From NCBI RefSeq assembly GCF_000619945.1, contig NZ_JHVC01000007.1, forward strand, positions 1-64,000: a DNA stretch of 64,000 nt, in the 5' to 3' direction. Below, one piece after another: positions 34,151-43,410 of this stretch. Made by a program: the position numbers and the translations under genes. Numbering within the stretch: the first letter of the stretch is position 1; every line of letters begins with the position of its first letter. Origin of the DNA: Clostridium lundense DSM 17049. GTDB taxonomy: Bacteria > Bacillota > Clostridia > Clostridiales > Clostridiaceae. The notes below the pieces were generated by a model. That model was not told the DNA's origin. It was given only the letters and a program-made list of their open reading frames with translations, and did not search any database.

Positions 34151-34221
34151 TATATGAAAAACTTTTGCTTGGAGCCAATATATTAATATTGAGTTTTTCA
34201 TATTTTAATCAACCTTTGCAT
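34131..34221 (+). promoter_or_regulatory. Candidate attenuator with mutually exclusive hairpins
   Basis: Arm A (34131-34143, GCTCCATGCAAAG, inside the leader ORF) can pair with arm B (to 34174, CTTTTGCTTGGAGC) or with arm D (34214-34221, CTTTGCAT). Arm B (TATGAAAAACT, 34153-34163) can instead pair with arm C (AGTTTTTCATA, 34192-34202), followed by TTTTAAT. A ribosome on the leader would cover A and release B to pair with C. The complementarities are seen; the regulatory role is inferred. Confidence 0.5.
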
Positions 34222-34264
34222 CTTCATTTATAGAATTGATAAATGTAGATTGGAGCGAAGAATT

Positions 34265-34540
34265 ATGAAATATGAAAAAGCACAAAATATATTACCAGAT
34301 GGTATAATTGAGATGATTCAAAATTATATTGATGGTGGATATATTTATATACCTAAAAAAAATGAAAATAAAAGGTCTTGGGGAGAAAATACTGAAACTA
34401 AAAGATATCTTAAAGTAAGGGATAAAGAGATATTCAATAAATATTCCTCAGGAGCTTCTGTTAAAGTGTTAGCTGAAGAGTATTTCCTAACAGAAGGTAG
34501 TATTAGAAGAATAATAAGAAATCAGAAAAGTTATGGTTAA
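34265..34540 (+). CDS. CD3324-like small helix-turn-helix protein (Mor-like)
   Basis: 91 residues from the ATG at 34265. It begins MKYEKAQNILPDGIIEMIQNYI, has GGYIYIPKKNENKRSWGENT, and ends in a helix-turn-helix, IFNKYSSGASVKVLAEEYFLTEGSIRRIIRNQK. This is the CD3324-family/Mor-activator-like arrangement common in Clostridia. It is presumably a DNA-binding regulator with unknown targets. Its upstream leader looks like an attenuator, and it is closed by a strong terminator. Confidence 0.8.
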   Translation: MKYEKAQNILPDGIIEMIQNYIDGGYIYIPKKNENKRSWGENTETKRYLKVRDKEIFNKYSSGASVKVLAEEYFLTEGSIRRIIRNQKSYG

Positions 34541-34545
34541 TATAA

Positions 34546-34594
34546 AAGGCATGTTTTTCATAGTTATTACTATGAAAAACATGCCTTAAATTTT
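34546..34594. terminator. Rho-independent terminator
   Basis: Perfect 19-base arms starting AAGGCATGTTTTTCATAGT with a 4-base loop, then AAATTTTT. Confidence 0.9.
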
Positions 34595-34749
34595 TATCCT
34601 AAGCTTATGATCAGTTTTATATTTTATAGATATTATTTATTTTAATGCCACATACTGTGATCATAAACAGTACAGATTTGTTTATGAACTTGGACTTGAG
34701 CCTTTGTGGTGTTATCATTCAATTAGAGGATACAAGGAGGTGTATGGTT

Positions 34750-36303
34750 ATGAGCATTTTAACAGTTGAAAACATGAGTCATTCATTTGGAGATAGAATA
34801 TTATTTAAAAATGTATCCTTTAGATTATTAAAAGGGGAGCATATAGGTCTTGTTGGAGCTAATGGTGAAGGTAAGTCAACCTTTATGAAAATTATTACAA
34901 ATGAAATTTTAGTTGATGAAGGAACTATTGATTGGAATAGTAAATTTAGCCTTGGATATATGGATCAATTGGTTGAATTAAAAGAAGGAATTACTGTATT
35001 CAATTTTTTAAAAAAGGCATTTATAAAGCTATTTGATATAGAGAATAAAATTAATAATTTATATAATAATCTTAGCAATATGGATGAAGAGAAAATGAAT
35101 AAAACGTTAAACAAAATTGCAACCATGCAGGAGATTTTAGATAAGAATGATTTTTACAGTATTAACTCTAAAATACAAGCAACTGTAGTTGGACTTGGAA
35201 TTAAGGACCTTTTAGATAGGGATGTTTCAGCTTTAAGTGGAGGACAGAGAACTAAAATTTTACTTGCAAAACTACTTTTAGAGAAGCCAGATATTTTACT
35301 ACTAGATGAGCCAACCAACTATTTAGATGAAGAACACATAGAATGGCTTAAAAGTTATTTAATAAATTATGAAGGTGCATTTATATTAATATCACATGAT
35401 AATAGTTTTTTAAATAGTGTAGTAAATGTGGTTTATCATCTTGAGCACAAAACCTTAACAAGATATGCGGGAAACTATGATTGTTTTGTTAAACTTTATG
35501 AAGTACGAAAAGAGCAAAGGTTAATTGAATATAAAGAGCAGCAAAACGAGATTGCAAAGCTTGAAGATTATATAAGAAAAAATAAGGCAAGATCTTCCAC
35601 TGCAAAACAAGCTAAATCAAGAGAAAAAAAGCTTGATAAAATTGAAAAAATAGAAATCAAAAAAGAAATCATAAAACCATATTTTAATTTTAAAAGTGTG
35701 AGAATGCCAGAAAATATAATTTTCAATGCCAGTAATTTAATTATTGGGTATAGCACACCATTAAGCAAACCTCTAAATTTAAAAATGAAAAGAGGACAAA
35801 AAATTGCAATAACAGGTGCTAATGGTTTAGGTAAAACTACTTTAATAAAAACTTTACTTGGACTTTTAAAACCTATAAATGGTGAGGTGACTTTAAGCGA
35901 GTATAAAAAGATAGGATATTTTGAACAGGAAGTTATGGAGGATAATGCCAGTTCAGTTTTATATGATGTTTGGAATGAGTTTCCCGATTTAACTCAAACA
36001 GAAGTAAGGAGTAGTCTTGCTAAATGTGGGTTAACAAGACAGCATATAGACAGCCCTATTAATATATTAAGTGGAGGGGAACAGGCTAAGGTTAGATTGT
36101 GTAAGTTAATCAATGAACCTAGCAATGTATTAGTCTTAGATGAACCTACAAACCACTTAGATATTTATGCAAAAAATGAGCTTAAGCGTGCTTTAAAAGA
36201 GTATGATGGTAGCATAATTCTAGTATGTCATGAGCCAGAGTTTTATAAAGATATTACAACCGATATATGGAATTGTGAAGATTGGAGATGTTGTAGTGTG
36301 TAA
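34750..36303 (+). CDS. ABC-F family ATPase (translation/ribosome-protection type)
   Basis: 517 residues from the ATG at 34750, nine bases after aaggagg. Two ABC domains: Walker A GANGEGKST and GANGLGKTT; signatures LSGGQRTK and LSGGEQAK; Walker B LLLDEPTNYLD and LVLDEPTNHLD. They are joined by a charged linker (about 240-310). There are no membrane segments. ABC-F proteins act on the ribosomal E site, some giving antibiotic resistance. Size and linker resemble the YkpA/YbiT group more than Vga/Lsa, but resistance cannot be excluded. The upstream region holds a widely spaced inverted repeat TTATGATCA/TGATCATAA (34605-34666). Confidence 0.88.
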   Translation: MSILTVENMSHSFGDRILFKNVSFRLLKGEHIGLVGANGEGKSTFMKIITNEILVDEGTIDWNSKFSLGYMDQLVELKEGITVFNFLKKAFIKLFDIENKINNLYNNLSNMDEEKMNKTLNKIATMQEILDKNDFYSINSKIQATVVGLGIKDLLDRDVSALSGGQRTKILLAKLLLEKPDILLLDEPTNYLDEEHIEWLKSYLINYEGAFILISHDNSFLNSVVNVVYHLEHKTLTRYAGNYDCFVKLYEVRKEQRLIEYKEQQNEIAKLEDYIRKNKARSSTAKQAKSREKKLDKIEKIEIKKEIIKPYFNFKSVRMPENIIFNASNLIIGYSTPLSKPLNLKMKRGQKIAITGANGLGKTTLIKTLLGLLKPINGEVTLSEYKKIGYFEQEVMEDNASSVLYDVWNEFPDLTQTEVRSSLAKCGLTRQHIDSPINILSGGEQAKVRLCKLINEPSNVLVLDEPTNHLDIYAKNELKRALKEYDGSIILVCHEPEFYKDITTDIWNCEDWRCCSV

Positions 36304-36375
36304 TATGAGGGTGAAATAATCCTTTTTATTATTAGGTTGTATAGTCATGTGGATTTATTATCATATTCCACCATT

Positions 36376-36419
36376 TAGTCCGGAAAATTAAAGTTGTTTG
36401 ATTTTTCCGGGCTATTTTA
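36376..36419 (+). terminator. Rho-independent terminator
   Basis: Arms TAGTCCGGAAAAAT-like and ATTTTTCCGGGCTA with a small mismatch, followed by TTTT. It ends the ABC-F transcript. Confidence 0.82.
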
Positions 36420-36425
36420 ATTTAT

Positions 36426-36458
36426 GTATATGTATAAAAAAATTATTTATACATATAC
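36426..36458. promoter_or_regulatory. Perfect 12-base inverted repeat upstream of the AraC-type gene
   Basis: GTATATGTATAA and TTATACATATAC are separated by 9 bases. No T-run follows, so it looks like an operator and not a terminator. Confidence 0.45.
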
Positions 36459-36544
36459 ACTGTAAATAGCAGAAAATATCAGGTATACATTTTCTAAAAA
36501 TGATAACTTTATATTACAAAACAAAGTTAAGGAGGAAAGTAGTT

Positions 36545-36574
36545 ATGAAAAACTTAAAAAGATTAGTAAAGTGA
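36545..36574 (+). CDS. Micro-ORF (9 residues) upstream of the AraC-type regulator
   Basis: ATG nine bases after a full AAGGAGG, encoding MKNLKRLVK and TGA, 34 bases before the regulator's start. It could be a leader peptide or the remnant of a lost gene. Confidence 0.35.
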   Translation: MKNLKRLVK

Positions 36575-36608
36575 AGCATATAACCAAGAAAGGATTTTGT
36601 GAGGCATT

Positions 36609-37478
36609 ATGGATTATATTAAATCATTAGAAAAAGCAATTATGTACATTGAAGAAAATCTGAATGAAGATTTGAAAGCAGAGGATGTAGCTAAGTCCAT
36701 TGGTTATTCTTACTACCACTTTACTCGCTTATTTGAAGGCTTGTTAGGTGAACCTATTGGAAATTATATACGAAAAAGAAGAATTACAAAAGCAGCGCAA
36801 GATTTAATATATACAGATAAAAAGATTATAGATATAGCATTAGACTTTCAATTTAAATCACCGGAAGCATTTACAAGAGCATTTAAAAAAATATATGATA
36901 CTAGTCCTACTGAATATAGAAAAAATAGAATTGATGTATTAAAAGGAAACAAGAAATATATAGATAATGAAAGATTAAAGCATATATTGAATAATATTAC
37001 CATTCAGCCAGTAACTAAAGTTATACCTGAAGTTAAAGTCATAGGTATAAAGGGAAAGACTACACTAAAAGATAATTTATTACCTGATTTATGGAATGCT
37101 TTTAACATGAATAGCTCAAAAATAATAAATAAGGCTGAACCACTTAAATATTATGGAATTTGTGAAAATGATGGGGCAAATAATCAATTTGGTAACAATG
37201 TAGTATATAGTGAAATTGTGGGTATAGAAGTTACCTCTTTTGATTATATACCAGAGGGAATGGTAGCTAAAATTATTACACAGGGAAAATATGTAGTATT
37301 TACTCATAAGGGAAGTATAGATAAGTTACAAAAAACTTATGAGTATATCTGGGGAACGTGGATTCCTTTAGCTAAGGTAGAGCTTGATATGAGGGATGAT
37401 TTTGAATTATATGATGAAAGGTTTAAAGGTGCAAATAATCGTTTATCAGAGATTGATATTTATATTCCAATTAAGTGA
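36609..37478 (+). CDS. AraC-family regulator with GyrI-like ligand domain
   Basis: 289 residues. The N-terminal AraC DNA-binding domain has two HTHs (LKAEDVAKSIGYSYYHFTRLF and IIDIALDFQFKSPEAFTRAFKK, then P-x-x-Y). It is followed by a GyrI-like/AraC effector-binding domain (about 135-289) ending ERFKGANNRLSEIDIYIPIK. This is the Rob/MarA-like drug-binding layout. A paralogue is at 59771-60658. Likely ligands are small hydrophobic cations, by family analogy. The RBS (aggattttgtgag) is modest. Confidence 0.9.
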   Translation: MDYIKSLEKAIMYIEENLNEDLKAEDVAKSIGYSYYHFTRLFEGLLGEPIGNYIRKRRITKAAQDLIYTDKKIIDIALDFQFKSPEAFTRAFKKIYDTSPTEYRKNRIDVLKGNKKYIDNERLKHILNNITIQPVTKVIPEVKVIGIKGKTTLKDNLLPDLWNAFNMNSSKIINKAEPLKYYGICENDGANNQFGNNVVYSEIVGIEVTSFDYIPEGMVAKIITQGKYVVFTHKGSIDKLQKTYEYIWGTWIPLAKVELDMRDDFELYDERFKGANNRLSEIDIYIPIK

Positions 37479-37621
37479 TTCTTAGGTTAAGGTGGAGTTT
37501 GCTTAATAGAACTACTCTCTCCATCTAAACATTAACTATGAGATCATGTATATTGGTGTCAAATCAAGTGAAGTAAAATAAAATTATAAAGTATTTATTT
37601 AATGTGTAAAGGAGAATGATA

Positions 37622-38464
37622 ATGTTTAATTTAAAAGGAAAAGTTGTATTAGTAACAGGGGCTACTAGAGGAATTGGAAAAGGAATTGCTATATCACTTG
37701 CAAGGAAGGGAGCAATTATATATTTTACTGGAAGAACAGAAAAAGAATACCAAGGAGCAGTGAAACTTGGAGGTTCAATAGAAGCTACTGAACAGGCAAT
37801 CAAGCAGGTAGGGGGTATAGGGTATGGTATTAAATGTGATCATAAAGATGATATACAGACCAAGATGGTTATAGATAAAATTGTTTTAGAGCAAGGGAGA
37901 ATAGATATATTAGTCAATAATGTTTGGGGAGGATATGAATATTTTAATGATGGAACAGAATTTTGGAATGAAAAGGGATTCTGGACTGCGCCAATTAGTC
38001 GCTTTGATAAAATGTTTGAATCTGGTGTGAGGGCGCATTATGTGACCACTTGTTATACAGTACCTTCAATGATTAAACAGAAGAGCGGGCTTATAGTTAA
38101 TATATCCTATTGGGCAGCAGAAAGAAATGACATGGGAGTTGCTTACGGAATGGCAAAGGCAGCAACCAATAAAATGACAGAAACAATGGCACATGAACTT
38201 AGAGAACATAATATTAGTGTTGTTACTGTTTATCCAGGACTTGTAAGAACCGAATCAGTAATTAAGTCGGCAGAATTTTTTGACTTATCTAATTCTGAAT
38301 CAACAGAATTCATTGGACTTGCAATAGCTGCTTTAGCTACTGATTTGAATGTATTAGAAAAGAGTGGAACAAAGCAAATAGCGGCACAAGTTGCATTAGA
38401 TTATGGTTATAAAGATATAGATGGAAAACAACCTATACCATTAAATAAATCTAATTGTCAGTAG
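37622..38464 (+). CDS. Short-chain dehydrogenase/reductase (SDR)
   Basis: 280 residues from the ATG at 37622 (RBS aaggag; the ATG two codons earlier is too close to it). NAD(P)-binding TGATRGIGKGIA (about 13-24), NNVWGG in place of the common NNAG, catalytic Ser in VNISYWAAE and the YxxxK motif YGMAKAATNKM are present. It is closest in style to mammalian DHRS1-like SDRs (VYPGLVRTE). The substrate is unknown. It is separated from the AraC gene by 143 bases and may or may not be regulated by it. Confidence 0.88.
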   Translation: MFNLKGKVVLVTGATRGIGKGIAISLARKGAIIYFTGRTEKEYQGAVKLGGSIEATEQAIKQVGGIGYGIKCDHKDDIQTKMVIDKIVLEQGRIDILVNNVWGGYEYFNDGTEFWNEKGFWTAPISRFDKMFESGVRAHYVTTCYTVPSMIKQKSGLIVNISYWAAERNDMGVAYGMAKAATNKMTETMAHELREHNISVVTVYPGLVRTESVIKSAEFFDLSNSESTEFIGLAIAALATDLNVLEKSGTKQIAAQVALDYGYKDIDGKQPIPLNKSNCQ

Positions 38465-38492
38465 CTAATATAATTAAGAAGAGTAATATTTG

Positions 38493-38737
38493 TGAACCAA
38501 AACTAATTTTATAGTTATGGTTCATTTTTATTTAAGAAAATTTCATAGGCTTAATTATAGGTAAATAGGGATAATAATGATGTAAATTGAATTATACCCT
38601 AAACAAGTTGTCTTGATTATATTGGTTTAATAGAGTTAAAATGGTAGTGATGCATATAATTATCAGTATGTTTTAGAGTCTATCAAAATCTAACGTAAAT
38701 GTTGATGCTTATGACTTTTTTAATAAATTTAATAAAA
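38493..38737 (+). repeat. ~240-bp direct repeat, copy R1 (contains terminator and promoter-proximal DNA)
   Basis: The same sequence recurs at 41132-41364 with roughly four of five bases identical. It opens with a hairpin (GAACCAAAACTA / TAGTTATGGTTC, then TTTTTATTT), a terminator for the SDR gene, and ends directly upstream of the lipoprotein RBS. Confidence 0.82.
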
Positions 38738-38748
38738 GGAGAATAATT

Positions 38749-39411
38749 ATGATATCTTTATTTAACAAAAAATCAATTATAGTAATTATTGTAGTTTTGT
38801 TAGTATTTATTTTTGCTGGCTGTTCAAAAAAAACTAATAAATCAGACATTAGTTTAAATGGTACAAAAGATAAAAATGAAACTTATACTCAATCTAATGT
38901 TGGAACAACTTCAGAAAATTCAACTACTCCAAGTAAAAATAATAATAAGACAAGTGAAGCTTTTAACAAAAGCTATGATAATACTTCGCAGGGTAAATAT
39001 CTCTCTTCTAAGGATAACGTGAAAAATAAAGTTCATTCAGGAGAAAATATTACTGAAAAAGTTAAAAATTATATTATTAATGGTCAAGAAAATAAACTAG
39101 AAGCACAAAAAATAAAGTGGAGTAAAACATTTCTAAATCGAGTTGATATTGAAAGTTTATATAAGCAATATATAGCTAATGGAGGCCATGCTGACGACTT
39201 GGAGGACTTTGCCAACTATATGACTCTAAATGCACCTATTTCTAATGACTGGCAAGGGTTATTTAAAAAAGATTTATATGACACATATGGAGAAAAAGTT
39301 GTTAGATTAGAACATTTGGAAGGTGATTTATACCAGGCATATATTATAAAAAATGGTTCCGAAGTGCCTTATGTTGTAGTTTCATCAAGAACTGGTTATT
39401 TTCATGGCTAG
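38749..39411 (+). CDS. Lipoprotein of unknown function
   Basis: 220 residues. Signal sequence with lipobox VFIFAGC (Cys 25) is followed by a Ser/Thr/Asn/Lys-rich linker (about 26-105) and a globular C-terminal domain with WSKTFLNRVDIESLYKQYI, DDLEDFANYM and YVVVSSRTGYFHG. It should be anchored on the outer face of the membrane. RBS aaaggag. It lies within a pair of long direct repeats. The function is not recognised. Confidence 0.75.
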   Translation: MISLFNKKSIIVIIVVLLVFIFAGCSKKTNKSDISLNGTKDKNETYTQSNVGTTSENSTTPSKNNNKTSEAFNKSYDNTSQGKYLSSKDNVKNKVHSGENITEKVKNYIINGQENKLEAQKIKWSKTFLNRVDIESLYKQYIANGGHADDLEDFANYMTLNAPISNDWQGLFKKDLYDTYGEKVVRLEHLEGDLYQAYIIKNGSEVPYVVVSSRTGYFHG

Positions 39412-39487
39412 TAATTTAAGTTATGTGCTATTAACTGCAATTTTCTGATTGCGATGAAAAGAAAACATGAAGCTTAAGGAATATATA

Positions 39488-39523
39488 AACGCTCTAATTC
39501 TAGTTAGAATTAGGGCGTTTTTG
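39488..39523 (+). terminator. Rho-independent terminator
   Basis: AACGCTCTAATTCT and AGAATTAGGGCGTT arms with a 4-base loop, then TTTTT. The remaining 290 bases up to 39810 contain only a doubtful 20-codon ORF (39635-39697) without an RBS. Confidence 0.88.
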
Positions 39524-39810
39524 TATTTGTTTCAGTGTGAGGCAAATGGAAAAGCTTCATTATAAGTATTGTTTTGGTTTTATAGGATAAATGAAGTTTA
39601 TAGAGTAAGTTTTTACAATTGAATTATTAAGATTATGACTTATAATACGATAAATGAAAAGTTAGACATGATGTTAGATTTAATATCTAGAAGATAAGAA
39701 TTCAAAAGAAGAAACTAATGAAAATTTTAAATTTAGGGGGACAAATGTGGATTTTAAAACTTATAAAGCTTATATATCATAAGTGTAATGAAAAAAGAAG
39801 AATGTATATA

Positions 39811-41049
39811 ATGACAAAATTTAATGACTATGAAAAATTCATAGAGCAGCAACAAAAGGCTGTGAGTAAAATAAATGATAAAACATCAAAAATAGTAGCA
39901 ATCTTAAATTTATATAATGCATATTATTTTAACAATCAATTAGAAAAAGCAGAAGAGACAATAAAGGCTTTAGATATTAATGGATTAGATAATTCTATAG
40001 GAAGTGTATATTATTATTATTTAATAAATTGCTATATTGCTGCTAGTGATGAAATTATGGTTGATAAGCTTTGGCAAGAATCACAAAGTGCACTAGAAGA
40101 AATAAAAGAAAAATATCCTCAATTGTATAGAAATTTGAATATGAATTACAATAACTTCAAAGGTTTATACGAAGAGAGTAATAAAATTCTTTTAGAAGCT
40201 GATTATGATAAAAAAAATGATATATTTTATGCTATATTAAAAGCTGAAATATATTTTAATATAGGAAAAGAAAATAAAGCAAAACTTATAATTAATGGTT
40301 TACTTGAGGATAAGAAAAAACTACCACCACTATTTAAGAAGAAAATAAAAGATATTCAAATGAAATATATGAATCTTGAATATGAAGGATTTATTAATAA
40401 AAATGAAACTAATGAAAAAATAAGTTTTAAAGATAGAATATGGCTAAAAGTTAGAGATTCAGATTTTATGAGAAATCTACTACTTTTATTTATAGATATA
40501 AAAAGCATATTCAAAAATAAATATGGTTTATTAATTCTATGTCCTATTATTATAATATATTTATGGAAAATTATTGCAACTATGGGATTAAGGAGTAATA
40601 CATATTCGGATTATTGGGACTGTCTTATACTAGATATTTTTAGTAAAGTGCTTACTATTAATATCATGGTATTATTGATCAATTATATGATTAAATGTAA
40701 AAAATATTTAAAGGCTATAGCAGTAATTTTAATGCTACTATTTTGGATAAGTTTTAATTTTTTTGCACAATCATATCCATCAAGTTTAAAGGCAAGAATC
40801 AAAGATTTGCACTATGTTGTATCAAAAAGTTATGTTGAAGAAATTACAACTATTAAATATATTGATATGGTGGATAAAGGTAAGTATCAATACATAGAAA
40901 TAGAAACAAATAATAATAAGTTTGAAGTATTTAATGGTGATAATGTTTATGATTATATTCTCCAAAATTGTTATGAAGGAGATGTGGTCAAAATTAAATA
41001 TTTACCTAATACAAAAGATATAATATATATAAATTTAGAAGAGAGTTAG
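39811..41049 (+). CDS. Membrane protein with helical-repeat N-terminus, unknown function
   Basis: 412 residues from the ATG at 39811, a start that is uncertain because in-frame ATGs also exist at 39718 and 39802. An N-terminal TPR-like helical region (about 10-190; LNLYNAYYFNNQLEKAEETIKAL) is followed by three membrane segments (about 235-255, 275-295, 305-325). A C-terminal beta-rich domain (YQYIEIETNNNKFEVFNGDNVYDYI) follows. It may be a membrane-tethered scaffold. The family is not recognised. Confidence 0.65.
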   Translation: MTKFNDYEKFIEQQQKAVSKINDKTSKIVAILNLYNAYYFNNQLEKAEETIKALDINGLDNSIGSVYYYYLINCYIAASDEIMVDKLWQESQSALEEIKEKYPQLYRNLNMNYNNFKGLYEESNKILLEADYDKKNDIFYAILKAEIYFNIGKENKAKLIINGLLEDKKKLPPLFKKKIKDIQMKYMNLEYEGFINKNETNEKISFKDRIWLKVRDSDFMRNLLLLFIDIKSIFKNKYGLLILCPIIIIYLWKIIATMGLRSNTYSDYWDCLILDIFSKVLTINIMVLLINYMIKCKKYLKAIAVILMLLFWISFNFFAQSYPSSLKARIKDLHYVVSKSYVEEITTIKYIDMVDKGKYQYIEIETNNNKFEVFNGDNVYDYILQNCYEGDVVKIKYLPNTKDIIYINLEES

Positions 41050-41131
41050 ATGTTACAAATAAAAATATAGAGATATTAAAGCATTATGTTCTAATTGTAT
41101 TATTAAAAAAATAAAATCTAAAAAATAAAAA

Positions 41132-41364
41132 TGAACCAAAACTAATTTTATAGTTATGGTTCATTTTTATTTAAGAAAAACTTTATAGGTTTGATATAGT
41201 CAAATATGAATAATAATGCTGTAAATCGTACTATATCCTAAACAAGTTATGTTGAATATGTTGGTTAAATAGTAATAGTACATATAATTATCAACATGTT
41301 TTAGATTATGTCAAAATCTGACCTAAATGTTCATGCTTATGGCTTTTCTAATAAATTTAATAAA
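41132..41364 (+). repeat. ~240-bp direct repeat, copy R2
   Basis: Paralogous to 38493-38737, including the GAACCAAAACTA hairpin terminator. Its last bases overlap the 3' end of the mraY-like gene on the other strand. No lipoprotein gene follows this copy. Confidence 0.82.
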
Positions 41365-42313
41365 TAGATAGAAATCCAATAAGACATAAAATTGTTGTTA
41401 TTATAGAAAATACTGAAACTATTTTGGTTTCATGCCAGCCATGTAGTTCAAATGAGTGATGAATAGGAGCCATTTTAAAAATACGTTTACTAAATAGTTT
41501 AAAAAATACTATTTGAATTAATGATGATAATGCTTCAATAACATAAATTCCTCCAACAATAATAACAATAAATGGGTTTTTCAGTATCATAGCTATTGTT
41601 GCAACAGCACCACCAAGGGCTAAGGAACCAGTATCTCCCATAATTATTTTAGCAGGATAACAATTATATCGTAAGAATCCTAATAAAGCTCCTGCTATAC
41701 AACCACAACTAATTGATAATGTATAATGCCCCATTCCAAAAGATAGTAAAGTAAAAAAAGTTATTACAAGTAATGTTATAGAAGTAGCAAGCCCATCTAG
41801 ACCGTCTGTTAAGTTTAATGCATTAGTTGTTGATACGTAATAAAAAATAATAAAGGGTATGTATAAAATTTTTAAGTCAAATAGTTTTTTAGTAAATGGA
41901 AACATAATTATTGAACCAATTGAAGGATTATAATATGAATAAATGGCAAAAATACTTGATACAAAAAGCAATAAAATCATTTTTCCTTTTGAAGTTAACC
42001 CTTCATTTTTTTTATGTATTTTCTTTAAAGTATCATCAATGAAACCTATAAGTCCGAAAGCAATAAGTGAAGATATCACAAGCAGCAGCTCTCTATTATA
42101 ATTTTTTATCAATAACAACATTGTTATTATTGATGAAAAAATAAAAATAATACCACCAAATGTAGGAGTTCCAGCCTTCTTTTTATGGTTTATTGGAATT
42201 CCATTTTTAATGTTTTGGCCTAAATCTAATTTTTTAAATAATGGTATAAGCAATAAGCCAGTAATTGTAGATAATAAAAAACTGAATAGTACAGCATAGA
42301 TAATAGTGCTCAT
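41357..42313 (-). CDS. MraY-like phospho-MurNAc-pentapeptide transferase (orphan copy)
   Basis: 318 residues, about ten membrane segments. Family motifs are present: KKAGTPTFGGIIF, GFIDDTLKK (paired Asp), NALNLTDGLDGLA, IMGDTGSLALGG and MAPIHHSFELHGWHE. MraY transfers phospho-MurNAc-pentapeptide to undecaprenyl phosphate. It is outside any mur/dcw cluster and is flanked by accessory genes, so it is probably a second copy. The start region has only a weak RBS (aaaggattt). Confidence 0.9.
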   Translation of the reverse strand: MSTIIYAVLFSFLLSTITGLLLIPLFKKLDLGQNIKNGIPINHKKKAGTPTFGGIIFIFSSIITMLLLIKNYNRELLLVISSLIAFGLIGFIDDTLKKIHKKNEGLTSKGKMILLLFVSSIFAIYSYYNPSIGSIIMFPFTKKLFDLKILYIPFIIFYYVSTTNALNLTDGLDGLATSITLLVITFFTLLSFGMGHYTLSISCGCIAGALLGFLRYNCYPAKIIMGDTGSLALGGAVATIAMILKNPFIVIIVGGIYVIEALSSLIQIVFFKLFSKRIFKMAPIHHSFELHGWHETKIVSVFSIITTILCLIGFLSIY

Positions 42314-42549
42314 AATAAATCCTTTCTAACCTAATATTTTGTTAACGTCTATTAAGTTCTTGATAATGTTGTAATTTCTATAGTTTAATTTGTTATAAAA
42401 ATTTATTTCAACTTTATAATTATGGTAATATAGTGATTGAGTTGTAACAATAACTATATATTAGTATCAAAATAAATTGAAAAGTATAAAAGTTTAAGTT
42501 GAATATTATTCAAGTAACTTGATTATAAATATAATTTGGAGGGATAATT

Positions 42550-43410
42550 TTGAAGAATGAGTTATGTAAAATTAGAGAAATGAATGAAAAAGTAAAAGAT
42601 AGATTAAATTATATAAAATCTAATAATGATAGTGCGATGTGCGATATTAATACAATAAAAGCTTTAAAAAATAACATATATGAAAAAACATCTAAAATAT
42701 TTATATATAATTTAAAAAAGCTTATTCAGCTAGAAATAACACAAAAAAATCTTGCCAAGAAAATAGGTGTTTCAGAAGATCTACTTTCTAAATATAAATC
42801 AGCAGAAGCTTTTCCATCTATAGAAACCTTAATATATATTTGTGAAGTATATAATATAGGCATAGATAAACTTATTTCTACTCCACTAACAGCAGCTGAT
42901 ATAGAAAACTTAGAAAATAATATGGATATTAATACAGATATATTTGAAGATAAATACCATGTTTATTTTTTAGTTACTAATATAGCTAAAGAAGGAGCTA
43001 TACATGAAGGAATTGTTGAATTTTGCAATGATAATGTAGTATTTAAAATTCTTTCTAATAGTGAAGTTGTTAAGTTATTTAAAGGAGATTACAATACTTT
43101 TGATAAGCTTATATTTTTTAATTTACAAAGTGCTAATGACGGTATTACATATATAAATATGGTTAAACCTAATGTGAATAAAAATAAATATGTGGGAGGT
43201 ATAGCTCTCCTTATGTTACCTTCAGATGCAAATAGTAAACCTTGTGCTCAAAAGATTCTCTTCAGCAAAATAAGGGTAGATAGGAAATTACATTACGAAA
43301 GATTAAAAGAACTTTTAAACTTTTCTTGTAAAGAAACAACTTTTGGACATGTAAAATTATCTTCAGTTGAAGATGAGGAAGCTTATAATTTTATTAGAAA
43401 GCTGATTTAA
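42550..43410 (+). CDS. XRE-type helix-turn-helix regulator
   Basis: 286 residues from a TTG start behind ggaggg. The N-terminal 50 residues are helical. An XRE-type HTH follows at about 55-115 (LIQLEITQKNLAKKIGVSEDLLSKYKSAEAFPS), then a C-terminal domain of about 170 residues with beta-strands (YHVYFLVTNIAKEGAIHEGIVEF) that is not recognised and may bind a ligand. It is a single gene. Confidence 0.78.
   Translation: MKNELCKIREMNEKVKDRLNYIKSNNDSAMCDINTIKALKNNIYEKTSKIFIYNLKKLIQLEITQKNLAKKIGVSEDLLSKYKSAEAFPSIETLIYICEVYNIGIDKLISTPLTAADIENLENNMDINTDIFEDKYHVYFLVTNIAKEGAIHEGIVEFCNDNVVFKILSNSEVVKLFKGDYNTFDKLIFFNLQSANDGITYINMVKPNVNKNKYVGGIALLMLPSDANSKPCAQKILFSKIRVDRKLHYERLKELLNFSCKETTFGHVKLSSVEDEEAYNFIRKLI

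Noticed and set aside
39635..39697. 20-codon ORF (MTYNTINEKLD...) between terminator and membrane-protein gene
   Set aside because: No RBS, no structure, and A/T-rich DNA gives many such ORFs.
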